A stretch of DNA of 64,000 nt. It comes from Bacteroidetes bacterium UBA1312 (lineage in GTDB: Bacteria; Bacteroidota; Bacteroidia; Chitinophagales; Chitinophagaceae). The DNA lies in assembly GCA_002307135.1 (NCBI GenBank), contig DBTQ01000034.1:228036-292035 (forward strand). Reading direction: 5' to 3'. Below, one piece after another: positions 17,468 to 26,600 of the stretch. The position numbers and the translations under genes were made by a program. Position 1 is the stretch's first letter, and each line of letters starts with the position of its first letter. The notes under the pieces are model-generated. The model had not been told where the DNA came from, searched no databases, and saw only the letters and a list, made by a program, of their open reading frames with translations.

Positions 17468-18688
17468 TTAGTGATGTGCCCATTCTATTTTGTCTAAGTC
17501 AATACCTTCTTTAAACATTTCCCAAAGAGGACTCATTTCTCTAAGTTTTAATACCGTCTCTGAAATTGCTTTAATTGTGTAATCTATTTGTTCTTCCGTC
17601 GTAAAACGACCTAAGCCAAAACGTAATGAACTATGTGCCAAATCATCACCAAGCCCTAATGCTTTTAGTACATAAGAAGGCTCTAATGAAGCTGAAGTAC
17701 ATGCAGAGCCGCTAGATAAAGCAATATTTTTATTGAAGCCCATCATAAGTCCTTCTCCTTCTACATATTTGAAAGAGATATTGGCCACATGTGGTAGGCG
17801 ATGTTCAATATTTCCATTCACATAAGATTCATCTAGTTGTGTTAAGCCTGCCTCTAGCTTGTCTCGAAGTGCACTCAGACGTTTAGCTTCTGACTGCATT
17901 TCATTCATGCATAGCTCGCAAGCTTTACCCAAACCTACAATACCAGGAACATTGAGTGTACCACTACGCATGCCGCGTTCATGACCTCCACCATCCATTT
18001 GCGCAGTTACTTTTACCCTTGGATTTTTCCTGCGAACATATAGTACTCCGACACCTTTAGGTCCGTACATTTTATGACCACTAAATGCCATTAAATCAAT
18101 GCCATCAGCAATTACATCAACAGGTATTTTACCTACAGCTTGCGTCGCATCAGTGAAAAACAATACACCATGTTTTTTGGCAATTGCAGCTATTTCTTTT
18201 ATAGGTTGTATTACACCTATTTCATTATTGCCATACATTATGGTAATAAGAATAGTTTTAGGTGTAATTGCTTTTTCTAACTCAGTTAAATCTATTAAAC
18301 CATCTGCTTGTACAGAAAGGTAAGTAACGGAACCACCAATTTTTTCAATATGCTTACAGGTATCTAGTACTGCTTTATGTTCGGTAGTACAAGTAATAAT
18401 GTGATTACCTTTAGAAGCATACATTTCATAGACACCCTTTATCGCCAAATTATCAGCTTCGGTAGCACCAGAAGTAAGTATAATTTCTTTGGGGTCAGCA
18501 TTGATTAATTTTGCAATTTGTTCGCGTGCATAATCAACAGCTTCTTCTGCTACCCAGCCAAATGAATGGTTCCGGCTCGCAGCATTACCAAATTTTTCAA
18601 CGAAATATGGCAACATGGCTTCCAAAACGCGAGGATCCATTGGCGTTGTAGCGTTATTATCCAAATATATAGGCAAATTCAATTCCAT
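17468..18688 (-). CDS. iscS: cysteine desulfurase IscS
   Basis: A 406-residue PLP-dependent enzyme that converts cysteine to alanine and delivers persulfide sulfur to IscU and other acceptors. Seen: YLDNNATTPMDP at the start, LTSGATEADN (PLP phosphate), SGHKMYGPKG with Lys206 binding PLP, and the active Cys330 in the flexible loop SSGSACTSAS. It is the first gene of the operon. The region to 18800 is a divergent promoter region shared with methylmalonyl-CoA epimerase; it contains CAAAGTTA at 18715-18722, a -7 element on the minus strand. No IscR box was recognised. Confidence 0.97.
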   Translation of the reverse strand: MELNLPIYLDNNATTPMDPRVLEAMLPYFVEKFGNAASRNHSFGWVAEEAVDYAREQIAKLINADPKEIILTSGATEADNLAIKGVYEMYASKGNHIITCTTEHKAVLDTCKHIEKIGGSVTYLSVQADGLIDLTELEKAITPKTILITIMYGNNEIGVIQPIKEIAAIAKKHGVLFFTDATQAVGKIPVDVIADGIDLMAFSGHKMYGPKGVGVLYVRRKNPRVKVTAQMDGGGHERGMRSGTLNVPGIVGLGKACELCMNEMQSEAKRLSALRDKLEAGLTQLDESYVNGNIEHRLPHVANISFKYVEGEGLMMGFNKNIALSSGSACTSASLEPSYVLKALGLGDDLAHSSLRFGLGRFTTEEQIDYTIKAISETVLKLREMSPLWEMFKEGIDLDKIEWAHH

Positions 18689-18714
18689 CTCAGTATTTCC
18701 GTTTATTTTGACAA

Positions 18715-18722
18715 CAAAGTTA
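18715..18722 (-). promoter_or_regulatory. -7 element for the isc operon
   Basis: On the minus strand the site reads TAACTTTG, an exact match to TAnnTTTG, 27 bases upstream of the iscS ATG. No -33 TTG was identified at the correct distance. Confidence 0.5.
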
Positions 18723-18799
18723 GTATTAAATATGCTACTTTAGCGATTGTAGTAGCATTCTGATAGGCTATAATACTATACTCAAAAACTATAAGTAAA

Positions 18800-19204
18800 A
18801 TGATACGCATTGAACACATTGGCATAGCAGTAAAAGATCTTAAAGACGCTATTGAAATTTATGAACAGATGCTCAATACACCTTGTTATAAAACAGAATT
18901 AGTTGCTAGCGAAAATGTCGATACTGCTTTCTTTCGGGTTGGTGAATCGAAAATTGAATTGCTGGAAGCAACAAGTTCCGATAGCGCTATTGCTAAGTAC
19001 ATTGACAAAAAAGGGCAAGGTATTCATCATATAGCTTTTGAAGTAGAAAATATTGAAGCAGAAATGAAACGTTTGGAAGCGTTGGGGTTTCAATTGTTGA
19101 ATGAAAAACCTAAACAGGGAGCAGATAACAAATTGGTTTGTTTTGTACATCCCAAAACTACAAATGGTGTGTTGATAGAACTCTGTCAGGAGATTGTACC
19201 ATAA
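18800..19204 (+). CDS. mce: methylmalonyl-CoA epimerase
   Basis: A 134-residue VOC-fold enzyme that interconverts (S)- and (R)-methylmalonyl-CoA in propionate metabolism. IEHIGIAVKDL begins the first beta-alpha-beta module with metal ligand His6; FFRVGESKIELLE and GIHHIAFEVENI carry the second set of ligands; VLIELCQE ends with the terminal Glu ligand. Length is typical. Divergent from iscS. The mutase partner is not in the window, so pathway membership is inferred from the family. Confidence 0.92.
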   Translation: MIRIEHIGIAVKDLKDAIEIYEQMLNTPCYKTELVASENVDTAFFRVGESKIELLEATSSDSAIAKYIDKKGQGIHHIAFEVENIEAEMKRLEALGFQLLNEKPKQGADNKLVCFVHPKTTNGVLIELCQEIVP

Positions 19205-19291
19205 AGATCAATATTTATCCACAAAATAATCTCCATTCATTTTTCTAGTTAAGTTTGGTAAAGCATTTTTATAAAATTGCTATTAGCAATA

Positions 19292-20368
19292 ATGATTAAC
19301 CAAAAAGCAAACGATCGCTATGATAAAGGACGCGCTGCGCAGTATAATCCGCAAAATCGTTTTCTTAAAGGATTGTATGTGCAAGAGTTTTCCGAAGGTA
19401 TTGACGATTGGGAACAGGAAGAACGAAAAACAGAATACATATTTGATGAAAGCCGTACAATTGTCAATAAGGTAAAAAGTGAAGATGTTGGCATGCTGTT
19501 TTCGGCCAATCCATACCAAGGTTGCGAGCATGGTTGCATTTATTGTTATGCACGTAATTCACACGAATATTGGGGTTATAGTGCAGGGCTTGATTTTGAA
19601 AGCCGTATTGTGGTGAAAAAAAATGCGCCGGATTTGTTGCGCAAATTTTTTGAAAATAAAAATTGGCAACCTACGCCAATTTCGCTTTCAGGTAATACAG
19701 ATTGTTACCAACCAATCGAGCGTCAAATGCAATTGACACGTAAGATGCTTGAAGTCTGTTTGGAATACAGAAACCCGGTGAGTATTCTTAGTAAAAATGC
19801 ATTAATATTACGTGATATGGATCTCCTACAGGAATTGGCAAAGCTCCGATTAGTAATGGTTTATAGTTCTATTACCTCACTTGATGAAAGTCTGAGACTT
19901 AAACTAGAACCCCGTACTGCGTCTTATCGCTTGCGTTTAAAAGTTGTAGAAACGATGTCTAAAAATGGAATCCCTACAGGTATAATGAATGCACCGATTA
20001 TTCCAGGTCTTAACGATCACCATATGCATGATGTGCTTAAAGCTGCTTCTGAGGCAGGTGCTTTATGGGCTGGTTATACGGTGGTGAGACTGAACGGAGC
20101 TATTGGTGACATTTTTCGGGACTGGTTGTATAAAGCATACCCTGACAGAGCTGAAAAAGTTTGGAATCTTATTGCAAGTTGTCACGAAGGAAATGTAAAT
20201 GATAGCAGAACAAAGAAAAGAATGACCGGTGATGGTAAAATTGCAGAAATGATAAAAATGCAGTTTAAACTTTATTGCAAAAAATATGGATTGAATGAGA
20301 CGAAGCTTGATTGGAATTTAACTTCATTTCGTAGAATGAATAACGGACAAATGTCTCTGTTTGATTAA
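19292..20368 (+). CDS. PA0069-family radical SAM protein (SPL-like)
   Basis: A 358-residue radical SAM protein. The cluster-binding CxxxCxxC is Cys78, Cys82, Cys85 in NPYQGCEHGCIYCYAR. SLSGNTDCYQPIE and APIIPGLNDH are hallmarks of the PA0069/spore-photoproduct-lyase-like family. The C-terminus TSFRRMNNGQMSLFD is also a common ending. The function of this family in non-sporeformers is unknown. The frame begins at 19277, but the ATG at 19292 (MINQKANDRYDKGRAAQ) matches homologues better. The preceding epimerase gene stops 87 bases upstream; co-transcription is uncertain. Confidence 0.9.
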   Translation: MINQKANDRYDKGRAAQYNPQNRFLKGLYVQEFSEGIDDWEQEERKTEYIFDESRTIVNKVKSEDVGMLFSANPYQGCEHGCIYCYARNSHEYWGYSAGLDFESRIVVKKNAPDLLRKFFENKNWQPTPISLSGNTDCYQPIERQMQLTRKMLEVCLEYRNPVSILSKNALILRDMDLLQELAKLRLVMVYSSITSLDESLRLKLEPRTASYRLRLKVVETMSKNGIPTGIMNAPIIPGLNDHHMHDVLKAASEAGALWAGYTVVRLNGAIGDIFRDWLYKAYPDRAEKVWNLIASCHEGNVNDSRTKKRMTGDGKIAEMIKMQFKLYCKKYGLNETKLDWNLTSFRRMNNGQMSLFD

Positions 20369-20442
20369 TTTAGAACGGGAATGATTTTTTTTTGCTAAAA
20401 AATTATATCTTCGCCCCTTAACAATAAAAAAATATAAAAACC

Positions 20443-21153
20443 ATGAAAAAAATTTACTTGGCACTAATTATGTTGTTGGTAGGTTCAACAACGTTTGCTC
20501 AAAGAAAATGTGATTTAGCAATTTCAGGTGGTAGTACAAGTACTACTGTAACAATTGACCCCGCTGGAGGAGTTGCTACTTATTTGAATTTTGGATTTAC
20601 AAACAATGGCACTGATACATTAAAAACAACAGACACTATTCATTTTGTTACTAATTTCTTTTCTGGAAGTTATTATTTAAATCCAATAAAAATTAATCCA
20701 GGTGTGACAATACATGTGTTGGATACGCTTAAATATACATCAGGTCCCGCTGATGGTAATTATACTTTTTGCGATAGTGTTTGGTTAACAAGTGCTTCTA
20801 GCGACCCTGCTGTAGATCTAGTTATATCAAACAATAAGGTTTGTCAAACACTTCCTGTAGTGAACAAAACTACTTCTATTGTTGAGTTGGATAAGAAGCA
20901 ATCACTTACTACTTACCCAAATCCTGCAGTAAATGAGTTGTCATTTGAATTTAATTTCTTAAATAATTCAGGTGCTACTGCTCGTATTTATGATTTAGCT
21001 GGTCGTACTGTATTGGTTAAAGAATTTGAAAAAAATTATGTTGGTAATCAAAAATTCAGCCTTGATATTTCTTCTTTGACTACAGGAGTATATTTCCTTG
21101 AATTTGTAGTGGATGACACAAAATCAATAAGCAAATTTAATGTTCAGAAATAA
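20443..21153 (+). CDS. secreted protein with T9SS type A sorting domain
   Basis: A 236-residue protein with a signal peptide (MKKIYLALIMLLVGSTTFAQ). Residues about 24-150 look like an adhesion-type beta domain (CDLAISGGSTSTT..., with FGFTNNGTDTL) that I cannot name. Residues about 160-236 form a type A sorting domain: TYPNPAVNELSFEF, ARIYDLAGRTV, LDISSLTTGVYFLEF and the KFNVQK end. The domain directs export through the type IX system, after which it is cut off and the protein anchored or released. It is monocistronic, between the radical SAM gene and a hairpin terminator. Confidence 0.88.
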   Translation: MKKIYLALIMLLVGSTTFAQRKCDLAISGGSTSTTVTIDPAGGVATYLNFGFTNNGTDTLKTTDTIHFVTNFFSGSYYLNPIKINPGVTIHVLDTLKYTSGPADGNYTFCDSVWLTSASSDPAVDLVISNNKVCQTLPVVNKTTSIVELDKKQSLTTYPNPAVNELSFEFNFLNNSGATARIYDLAGRTVLVKEFEKNYVGNQKFSLDISSLTTGVYFLEFVVDDTKSISKFNVQK

Positions 21154-21173
21154 TTTTGATACATATCATTTTT

Positions 21174-21207
21174 AAAATATCGCCCGAATTTCGGGCGATA
21201 TTTTTTT
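21174..21207 (+). terminator. terminator after the T9SS cargo gene
   Basis: Arms 21174-21187 and 21191-21204, with core ATCGCCCGA and TCGGGCGAT, pair over 14 bp. The right arm runs into a T7 tract, a textbook intrinsic terminator. Confidence 0.9.
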
Positions 21208-21281
21208 GCGATTAACTTTCAATATAGACATTAGTATTTGCTATATTATTAAAGCAGATACTTTTTACTTTTTCAATACTA

Positions 21282-21289
21282 TACCTTTG
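21282..21289 (+). promoter_or_regulatory. -7 element for the persulfide cluster
   Basis: TACCTTTG matches the -7 consensus, 28 bases upstream of the ATG at 21318. No good -33 TTG was found. Confidence 0.45.
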
Positions 21290-21317
21290 CTGGAATTTTA
21301 TTTTTAATATAGAACTT

Positions 21318-22721
21318 ATGCAAGTAGAACAGCTTTATACCAATTGCCTTAGTGAAGCCGCTTATTTCGTTTCAAGTGAAACAGAAGCTGCTATTATAGA
21401 CCCGCTACGTGATGTAGATGTGTATATTAAAATGGCAGAAGAAAAAGGCGTAACGATTAAATATATTTTCGAAACGCATTTCCATGCAGATTTTGTAAGT
21501 GGTCATTTGGAGCTTGCCCGACGTACCGGTGCTACTATTGTCTATGGACCGGATACAGAAGCCGGTTTTGCTTTTTATAAGGCAAAAGACGGAGAAGAAT
21601 TTAATATAGGAAAGCTGGCGCTAAAGGTATTACATACTCCTGGTCATACGTTGGAAAGTACTTGTTATTTGTTGCACGACGAAACTGGTGTACCCTATTG
21701 TTTATTTTCTGGTGATACACTTTTTGTTGGTGATGTTGGTCGCCCAGATTTGTTCAGTGGTGAACTTTCAAAAGAAGAATTAGCGGCTAAAATGTACCAT
21801 TCATTAGCCACAAAGATAAAACCGTTAAATGATAATATTATAGTATATCCTGCACATGGTCCTGGTTCTTCCTGTGGTAAAAATTTAGGACCCGAAACCT
21901 TTAGTACTATTGGCGAGCAGAAAAAATCGAATTATGCATTGCAAGAAATGAGTCAAGATGAGTTTATAAAAACAATTACAGAAGGATTGGCATCAGCACC
22001 GGCTTATTTTCCGATTAATGCACGTATTAACCAGCAAGGATATCAAAGTTTAGATGTGGTCATGCAAAATGGTTTGACAGCGCTTTCTATTTCGGATTTT
22101 AAAGAAAAAGTAAAAAATGGAGCTTGGATATTAGATACACGTAATTCCATTGAATTTACGGAAGCTTTTATACCAGAGTCCGTAAGCATTGGTCTTGATG
22201 GTCGTTTTGCAGAATGGGCTGGGATCGTTTTGCCATTTAATCAACCTTTGGTGTTGGTTACTGAAAAAGGAAAAGAAGAGGAGAGTGTTACACGTTTGGC
22301 TCGAATTGGTTATGATGTAGTTCTGGGATTTTTAAGTGGAGGTTTGGATGCTTGGAAAGCAGCGGGAGAACCAATAGATTTGATAATAGATATTGATGCT
22401 GATGAATTTGCAATGGATTTGGCATATGATAGCAAGATAGAGGTATTAGATGTAAGAAAGAATAAAGAATTTGTGGAAGGTCATGTCACAGGTGCAGTTA
22501 ATAAACCTTTAGATACGTTGGCCGATATTATGAATATTGCAATGTTAGATGCGGATAGTAATTTATATGTGCATTGTGCAGGTGGCTACCGATCTGTTAT
22601 TGCGTCATCGTTGCTCAAACGTCAGGGTTTTCATAATCTACGCAATGTTTTGGGAGGGTTTGGGAAGATTAAACTTATTAATGGAATGCCAATAACAACC
22701 GGTTCTATTGAATTAGCTTAA
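21318..22721 (+). CDS. CstB-like metallo-beta-lactamase/rhodanese fusion (persulfide dioxygenase-sulfurtransferase)
   Basis: A 467-residue fusion resembling CstB. Residues 1-200 form a metallo-beta-lactamase persulfide dioxygenase domain: THFHADF with His54, His56 and Asp58; HTPGH ending at His110; SGDTLFVGDVGRPD (Asp133); AHGPGSSCGK with His180 and Cys186, the Cys equivalent to the mechanistic Cys of CstB. Residues about 250-360 are a rhodanese-like domain lacking a catalytic Cys. Residues about 370-467 are an active rhodanese with Cys420 in HCAGGYRS. CstB-like enzymes convert persulfides to thiosulfate and protect from sulfide stress. It is followed 9 bases later by a MTH1187 protein, so the two are probably co-transcribed. 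Function is inferred from the family. Confidence 0.87.
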   Translation: MQVEQLYTNCLSEAAYFVSSETEAAIIDPLRDVDVYIKMAEEKGVTIKYIFETHFHADFVSGHLELARRTGATIVYGPDTEAGFAFYKAKDGEEFNIGKLALKVLHTPGHTLESTCYLLHDETGVPYCLFSGDTLFVGDVGRPDLFSGELSKEELAAKMYHSLATKIKPLNDNIIVYPAHGPGSSCGKNLGPETFSTIGEQKKSNYALQEMSQDEFIKTITEGLASAPAYFPINARINQQGYQSLDVVMQNGLTALSISDFKEKVKNGAWILDTRNSIEFTEAFIPESVSIGLDGRFAEWAGIVLPFNQPLVLVTEKGKEEESVTRLARIGYDVVLGFLSGGLDAWKAAGEPIDLIIDIDADEFAMDLAYDSKIEVLDVRKNKEFVEGHVTGAVNKPLDTLADIMNIAMLDADSNLYVHCAGGYRSVIASSLLKRQGFHNLRNVLGGFGKIKLINGMPITTGSIELA

Positions 22722-22730
22722 AAATATATA

Positions 22731-23024
22731 ATGAACAATATTAATTTAGCATTGCAGATATTGCCAACAGGCAAATCTAAAGTAGAGGCTTATAGTTTGG
22801 TTGATGAGGCAATTAAAATAATACAGGACTCAGGATTACGTTATGAAGTGTGTCCCTTTGAAACTGTTATAGAAGGGCCTTACGAACAAGTAATGAAATT
22901 GGCAGAAGCTGCTCAACAAGCTTGTTTTGATGCGGGAGCCACAGATCTTTTAGTATATATGAAATTGCAGCGAAGTAAAGATAAATCAGTAATCATAGAG
23001 GATAAAATGGCAAAATACCGTTAA
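22731..23024 (+). CDS. MTH1187/UPF0045 family thiamine-binding-like protein
   Basis: A 97-residue protein of the MTH1187/YkoF-like family (UPF0045). The pattern MNNINLALQILPTGK ... YSLVDEAIKIIQDSGLRYEVCPFETVIEGPYEQVM is characteristic. Family members have a ferredoxin-like fold; some bind thiamine, but no general function is established. It begins 9 bases after the CstB-like gene, suggesting one transcript. Neighbouring genes give a hint of thiol or sulfur metabolism, which remains inference. Confidence 0.85.
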   Translation: MNNINLALQILPTGKSKVEAYSLVDEAIKIIQDSGLRYEVCPFETVIEGPYEQVMKLAEAAQQACFDAGATDLLVYMKLQRSKDKSVIIEDKMAKYR

Positions 23025-23182
23025 AATTTAGTTGGTATAATCAAGATATATAATACTTGATTATATAATTGTACTTTAACGTAACCGTAACGAATTTTTA
23101 TGTCATATATGCAAATTGTATTCATCAATGGCGTAAGTTTGCTAACAGTTTTATCAGAGGTAAAGAAATTAGAATATAATTT

Positions 23183-23210
23183 AACAAACAAAACAAACAA
23201 AACAAACAAA
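23183..23210 (+). repeat. A/C-only tandem repeat in arsR leader
   Basis: Three tandem copies of the AAAACAAAC type unit (first copy partial) run up to three bases before the ArsR ATG. Purely A and C, no T or G; it would give an unstructured leader, possibly aiding ribosome entry in a genome with weak Shine-Dalgarno sites. Confidence 0.7.
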
Positions 23211-23213
23211 TAG

Positions 23214-23588
23214 ATGGAAACAGCTATGTCGTCGAATACGCTCGTTATTCGCAAAGATGAAAATTCTACTGAGCCAATTAAGTTGGATTATGTGGCAGTA
23301 AAAAGCGCTGCAATGACATTGAGAGCGATCAATCACAAATTGCGTCAGCAGATTGTAAAGTTGCTCAATGAGAATAAAACAATGAAAGTTACGGAAATAT
23401 ATGTAAAACTGCGTTTAGAGCAGTCTGTAGCTTCTCAGCATTTGGCAATACTTCGTCGTGCGAATATTGTTAATACTGTACGCGATGGTAAATTTATTCA
23501 TTATGCATTGAATCCAGACAAGATAGCATCTGTTGCTAAATTTGTTGGTGATCTAGTAAATGCTAATACAGAGTCTAAAAATAACTAA
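23214..23588 (+). CDS. ArsR-family winged-helix regulator without cysteines
   Basis: A 124-residue winged-helix repressor of the ArsR/SmtB superfamily. The recognition helix region SVASQHLAILRRANIVNTVRDGKFIHYALN is clear. The protein has no cysteine at all, so it cannot use the CxC metal site of ArsR/SmtB or the Cys-persulfide switch of BigR and SqrR; His residues remain. It stands 189 bases after the MTH1187 gene and may regulate the neighbouring cluster, which is inference. The ATG at 23214 follows an A/C-rich repeat; a second ATG is at 23226. A 25-bp perfect hairpin follows. Confidence 0.88.
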   Translation: METAMSSNTLVIRKDENSTEPIKLDYVAVKSAAMTLRAINHKLRQQIVKLLNENKTMKVTEIYVKLRLEQSVASQHLAILRRANIVNTVRDGKFIHYALNPDKIASVAKFVGDLVNANTESKNN

Positions 23589-23602
23589 TTAGTTATTTAG
23601 AA

Positions 23603-23656
23603 ATCAAATAAACAAAATGCCAAATCCAGACGGATTTGGCATTTTGTTTATTTGAT
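23603..23656. terminator. 25-bp perfect bidirectional hairpin
   Basis: Arms 23603-23627 and 23632-23656 pair perfectly around AGAC, with ATGCCAAATCC at the top. It separates the convergent arsR (+) and helicase (-) genes. Confidence 0.8.
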
Positions 23657-23665
23657 AAATCATAC

Positions 23666-26600
23666 TTAGTCATCTTCAATTACTGATAACTTGAGTTTAT
23701 TGCTTTTGGAGAAATTACACCAAGAGCAATCCTCTTCACCACAGCCTTCATTGAATGATAAAGATTTAATTTTTTTGTAAGTATCTTCGATCTGATTCCG
23801 AACTTCGATTTCATCTTGGGGTAAAATGAAAATCTTGTGACCATAAGCAGTGTTTTTTTTACTTTTCTCTACATATTCCAACACACCTTCAGTTGCAGTT
23901 AGTTTGTTAAAGGGTTGATTTTCTAATAATAATTTATAAAATACCATTTGGCGCCAATAATCCCCCCCTTTCTCATTATTTAAATTAGGTGGGGTAAGAT
24001 TTTTTTTGGCATATTGGCTCTCCGGATTTCCTGTTTTATAATCAATCACTCTACAATTAAAGCTATCTATTTTTTCAATCTTATCTATTTTCCCTTTTAT
24101 AGGAACTTCGCCAATTGTGGCTTGAAGCCATTTCTCTAGCTCAACATCTTTATTCCAATTATTTACATTATCTGTATAATACTCAGTTAGTATTTCCAGT
24201 CCTTTTGCCAAACGTCGTTCAAATTGTATTTTAGTAAATGCAAGTTCTTTGTCACGCATTTTGTATTTAAAATAACCAAGTACATTTTCCAGTGCAGGAA
24301 ACTCCTTTTCTTTGGATTTATTCATTTCCAAAAAAGTACGTTCCAATGCATAGTGAATCGCTGTTCCAAAAGCCATGCTGTCATTTTCTGCTGTTGGTGT
24401 TTTCAATACATCTTCATAATAAAATTTGACAGGGCATTTTAAATATTTGCTCAGAGCTGATGCTGATAACGCAAAATGTTCTAATTGTTTCTCGAGCAAT
24501 CCTTTATTTATTAACTGAATATATACACTTGTTACAGGTCGCATTGCTATTGCTAATTCTTCAATCAATGATTCAGTGGGTATTGATTTATTTATTCTGC
24601 TTTCAATACTGGATATTTCATCTACAAATATTGATGCCTGTAAAGGTTTACCATCATTATCTTGAATTGCATACGAAATATTGAGGTATTTTTTGGCTCG
24701 AGTCATAGCTACATAAAACAATCTTCTCGCGACCTCTATTTTATAGTTATTATCATTTTCGTCTACAGTGCGTGTGAGTGTATCTGGTAATTTTAATCCT
24801 TTTCCACCTTTTTTTTCTTCCCAGAAATTTTTGTTGCAACCAATTAGAAATACATATTCAAATTCGAGTCCTTTGGCGCTATGTGCTGTATAGAAACGTA
24901 CTCCTTTTTCCTGTTGAACAATGCGTTGAATTGGTAATTCTATTTTTTCGACGTCCATCATTCTGTCTATTATTTGCAAAAATTCTTCTATTGTCGTTTG
25001 TGGTTTCGAAATACAAACTGTTTTTACAAAATCAAAGAGTGTTTGCAATACTTGCATTTCCCAGACAGGTTCATTGTCTTTGAGTAGCCAAGAAACTATA
25101 CCGCAATCGTAAACAATTTTTTCTAAAAGCATGGGTAATTTAAGTATCTGTAGCTGTTGCAACCAATTGTCCAGTGATCTAGCAACGCTAAGTATTGGTG
25201 TTAAGGATTTTAACCCTAATGTACTCAACAGCATTTCATGTGCAAACAGTTGTCGCCAATACTTTATACCCTGTTCTTTAGCCTCTTTGCTATTTAAAAA
25301 TACAGATAGTGTTGCCATGTCTGTAGGGTCTATACCTAAATAGGGTGCATGCATTAACTCAAATAAAAGGTGTTCTGCACTAAATGCTCTTTTGTTTTCT
25401 TCGCTGAGGTAATGAAATATTTTGAGTACTTGCTGAGGCAGCATTAAATCCAAAACATTGATATTTTTTCGGATTGTGTAGGCCATATTTTTACGCTCCA
25501 TTAGAGCGATTATATTTTCTGCTTGTTTGTGTTGTGAATAAATGACGGCAACCTCATTCATTGCTACACCTTGTTCTTGTAATGCTTCTAATGCCTGTAC
25601 TATAGCAATTTCTTCATGTTTAATGTTGTAATAGCTTGTGATGAGCACTTGTGGCGTCTCTTCTTGCTCAAAGCGAGGTAATGCAGATCGAACGTTTTTA
25701 TCAAAAGACACTTCTTCTATGGCATTCAGCAAACGTTGTTTATTATTATTGATACTTTGATTGGCTATATCTAGAATTGGTTGTGACGAACGATAATTAT
25801 CGCCGAGTAAAATTATTTTAATGGTCTTTTTATATCTTTCGTAAAAGTCGAGGATGTTTTTGATGCGCGCTCCTTGAAATTCATAAATGGATTGATCGTC
25901 GTCCCCGACCACAAAAATATTGGGCTCTTCCCAAAAATTTGTGAGTTGTGTCAATAGTTCATTTTGTGCACCATTCGTATCTTGAAATTCATCCACTAAA
26001 ATATATTGAAATCGCTCTTGATAATGCTGTAATAAACTGGAATTTTGTTTGAAGGCTTCAATAACCCAAATAATCATGTCATTAAAATCGTAACGACCTA
26101 TTGCATTCATTTGTTTGTTGTACTCAGTGAATAGAGACGCAGCTGAGAGTGTACGTTCCATTCGTTCTTTTTCTGCATTAATATCATTCTGCTTTACATC
26201 TCCTTTTTTAAATCCGGCTCTTGTTTGTTTGTAAATATATTGTTCTCTGTTAGGTAAGTCGTCCAAATATTCCTTTACGGCATTACTAATTTTTTCTTCT
26301 GTCCAGTTTTCCTTTTTCATTTCGTTGAAAAAGCCAGTTAATGATTTTATATCGTAGAAGATGGAATTACCTACACGGTGCATGGGATGATTGGCCGGTA
26401 GTTTGGTAATTATATTTTGCATCAATTCTACGCGTTCCAAGTCTGAAATTAAATCTAAATTTCGAACTCCAAAATACTCCATATTGTTTTGAATAACAGT
26501 ATTGCAGAATCCGTGGAATGTACTGATGTTTACTTTGTGTGCCGCCTGTCCTACTATTTGCAATAATCGTTTACGCATATTAAAAGCAGCCTCTTCTGTG

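Noticed and set aside
18689..18799. IscR-binding site before iscS
   Set aside because: No recognisable dyad or iscR gene; only a promoter -7 element could be supported.
20368..20443. promoter TTTG/TATCTTCG before the T9SS cargo gene
   Set aside because: The spacing between the two elements is only 11 bases, too short for the consensus.
23183..23210. CRISPR-like repeat
   Set aside because: The units are adjacent without spacers and composed only of A and C.
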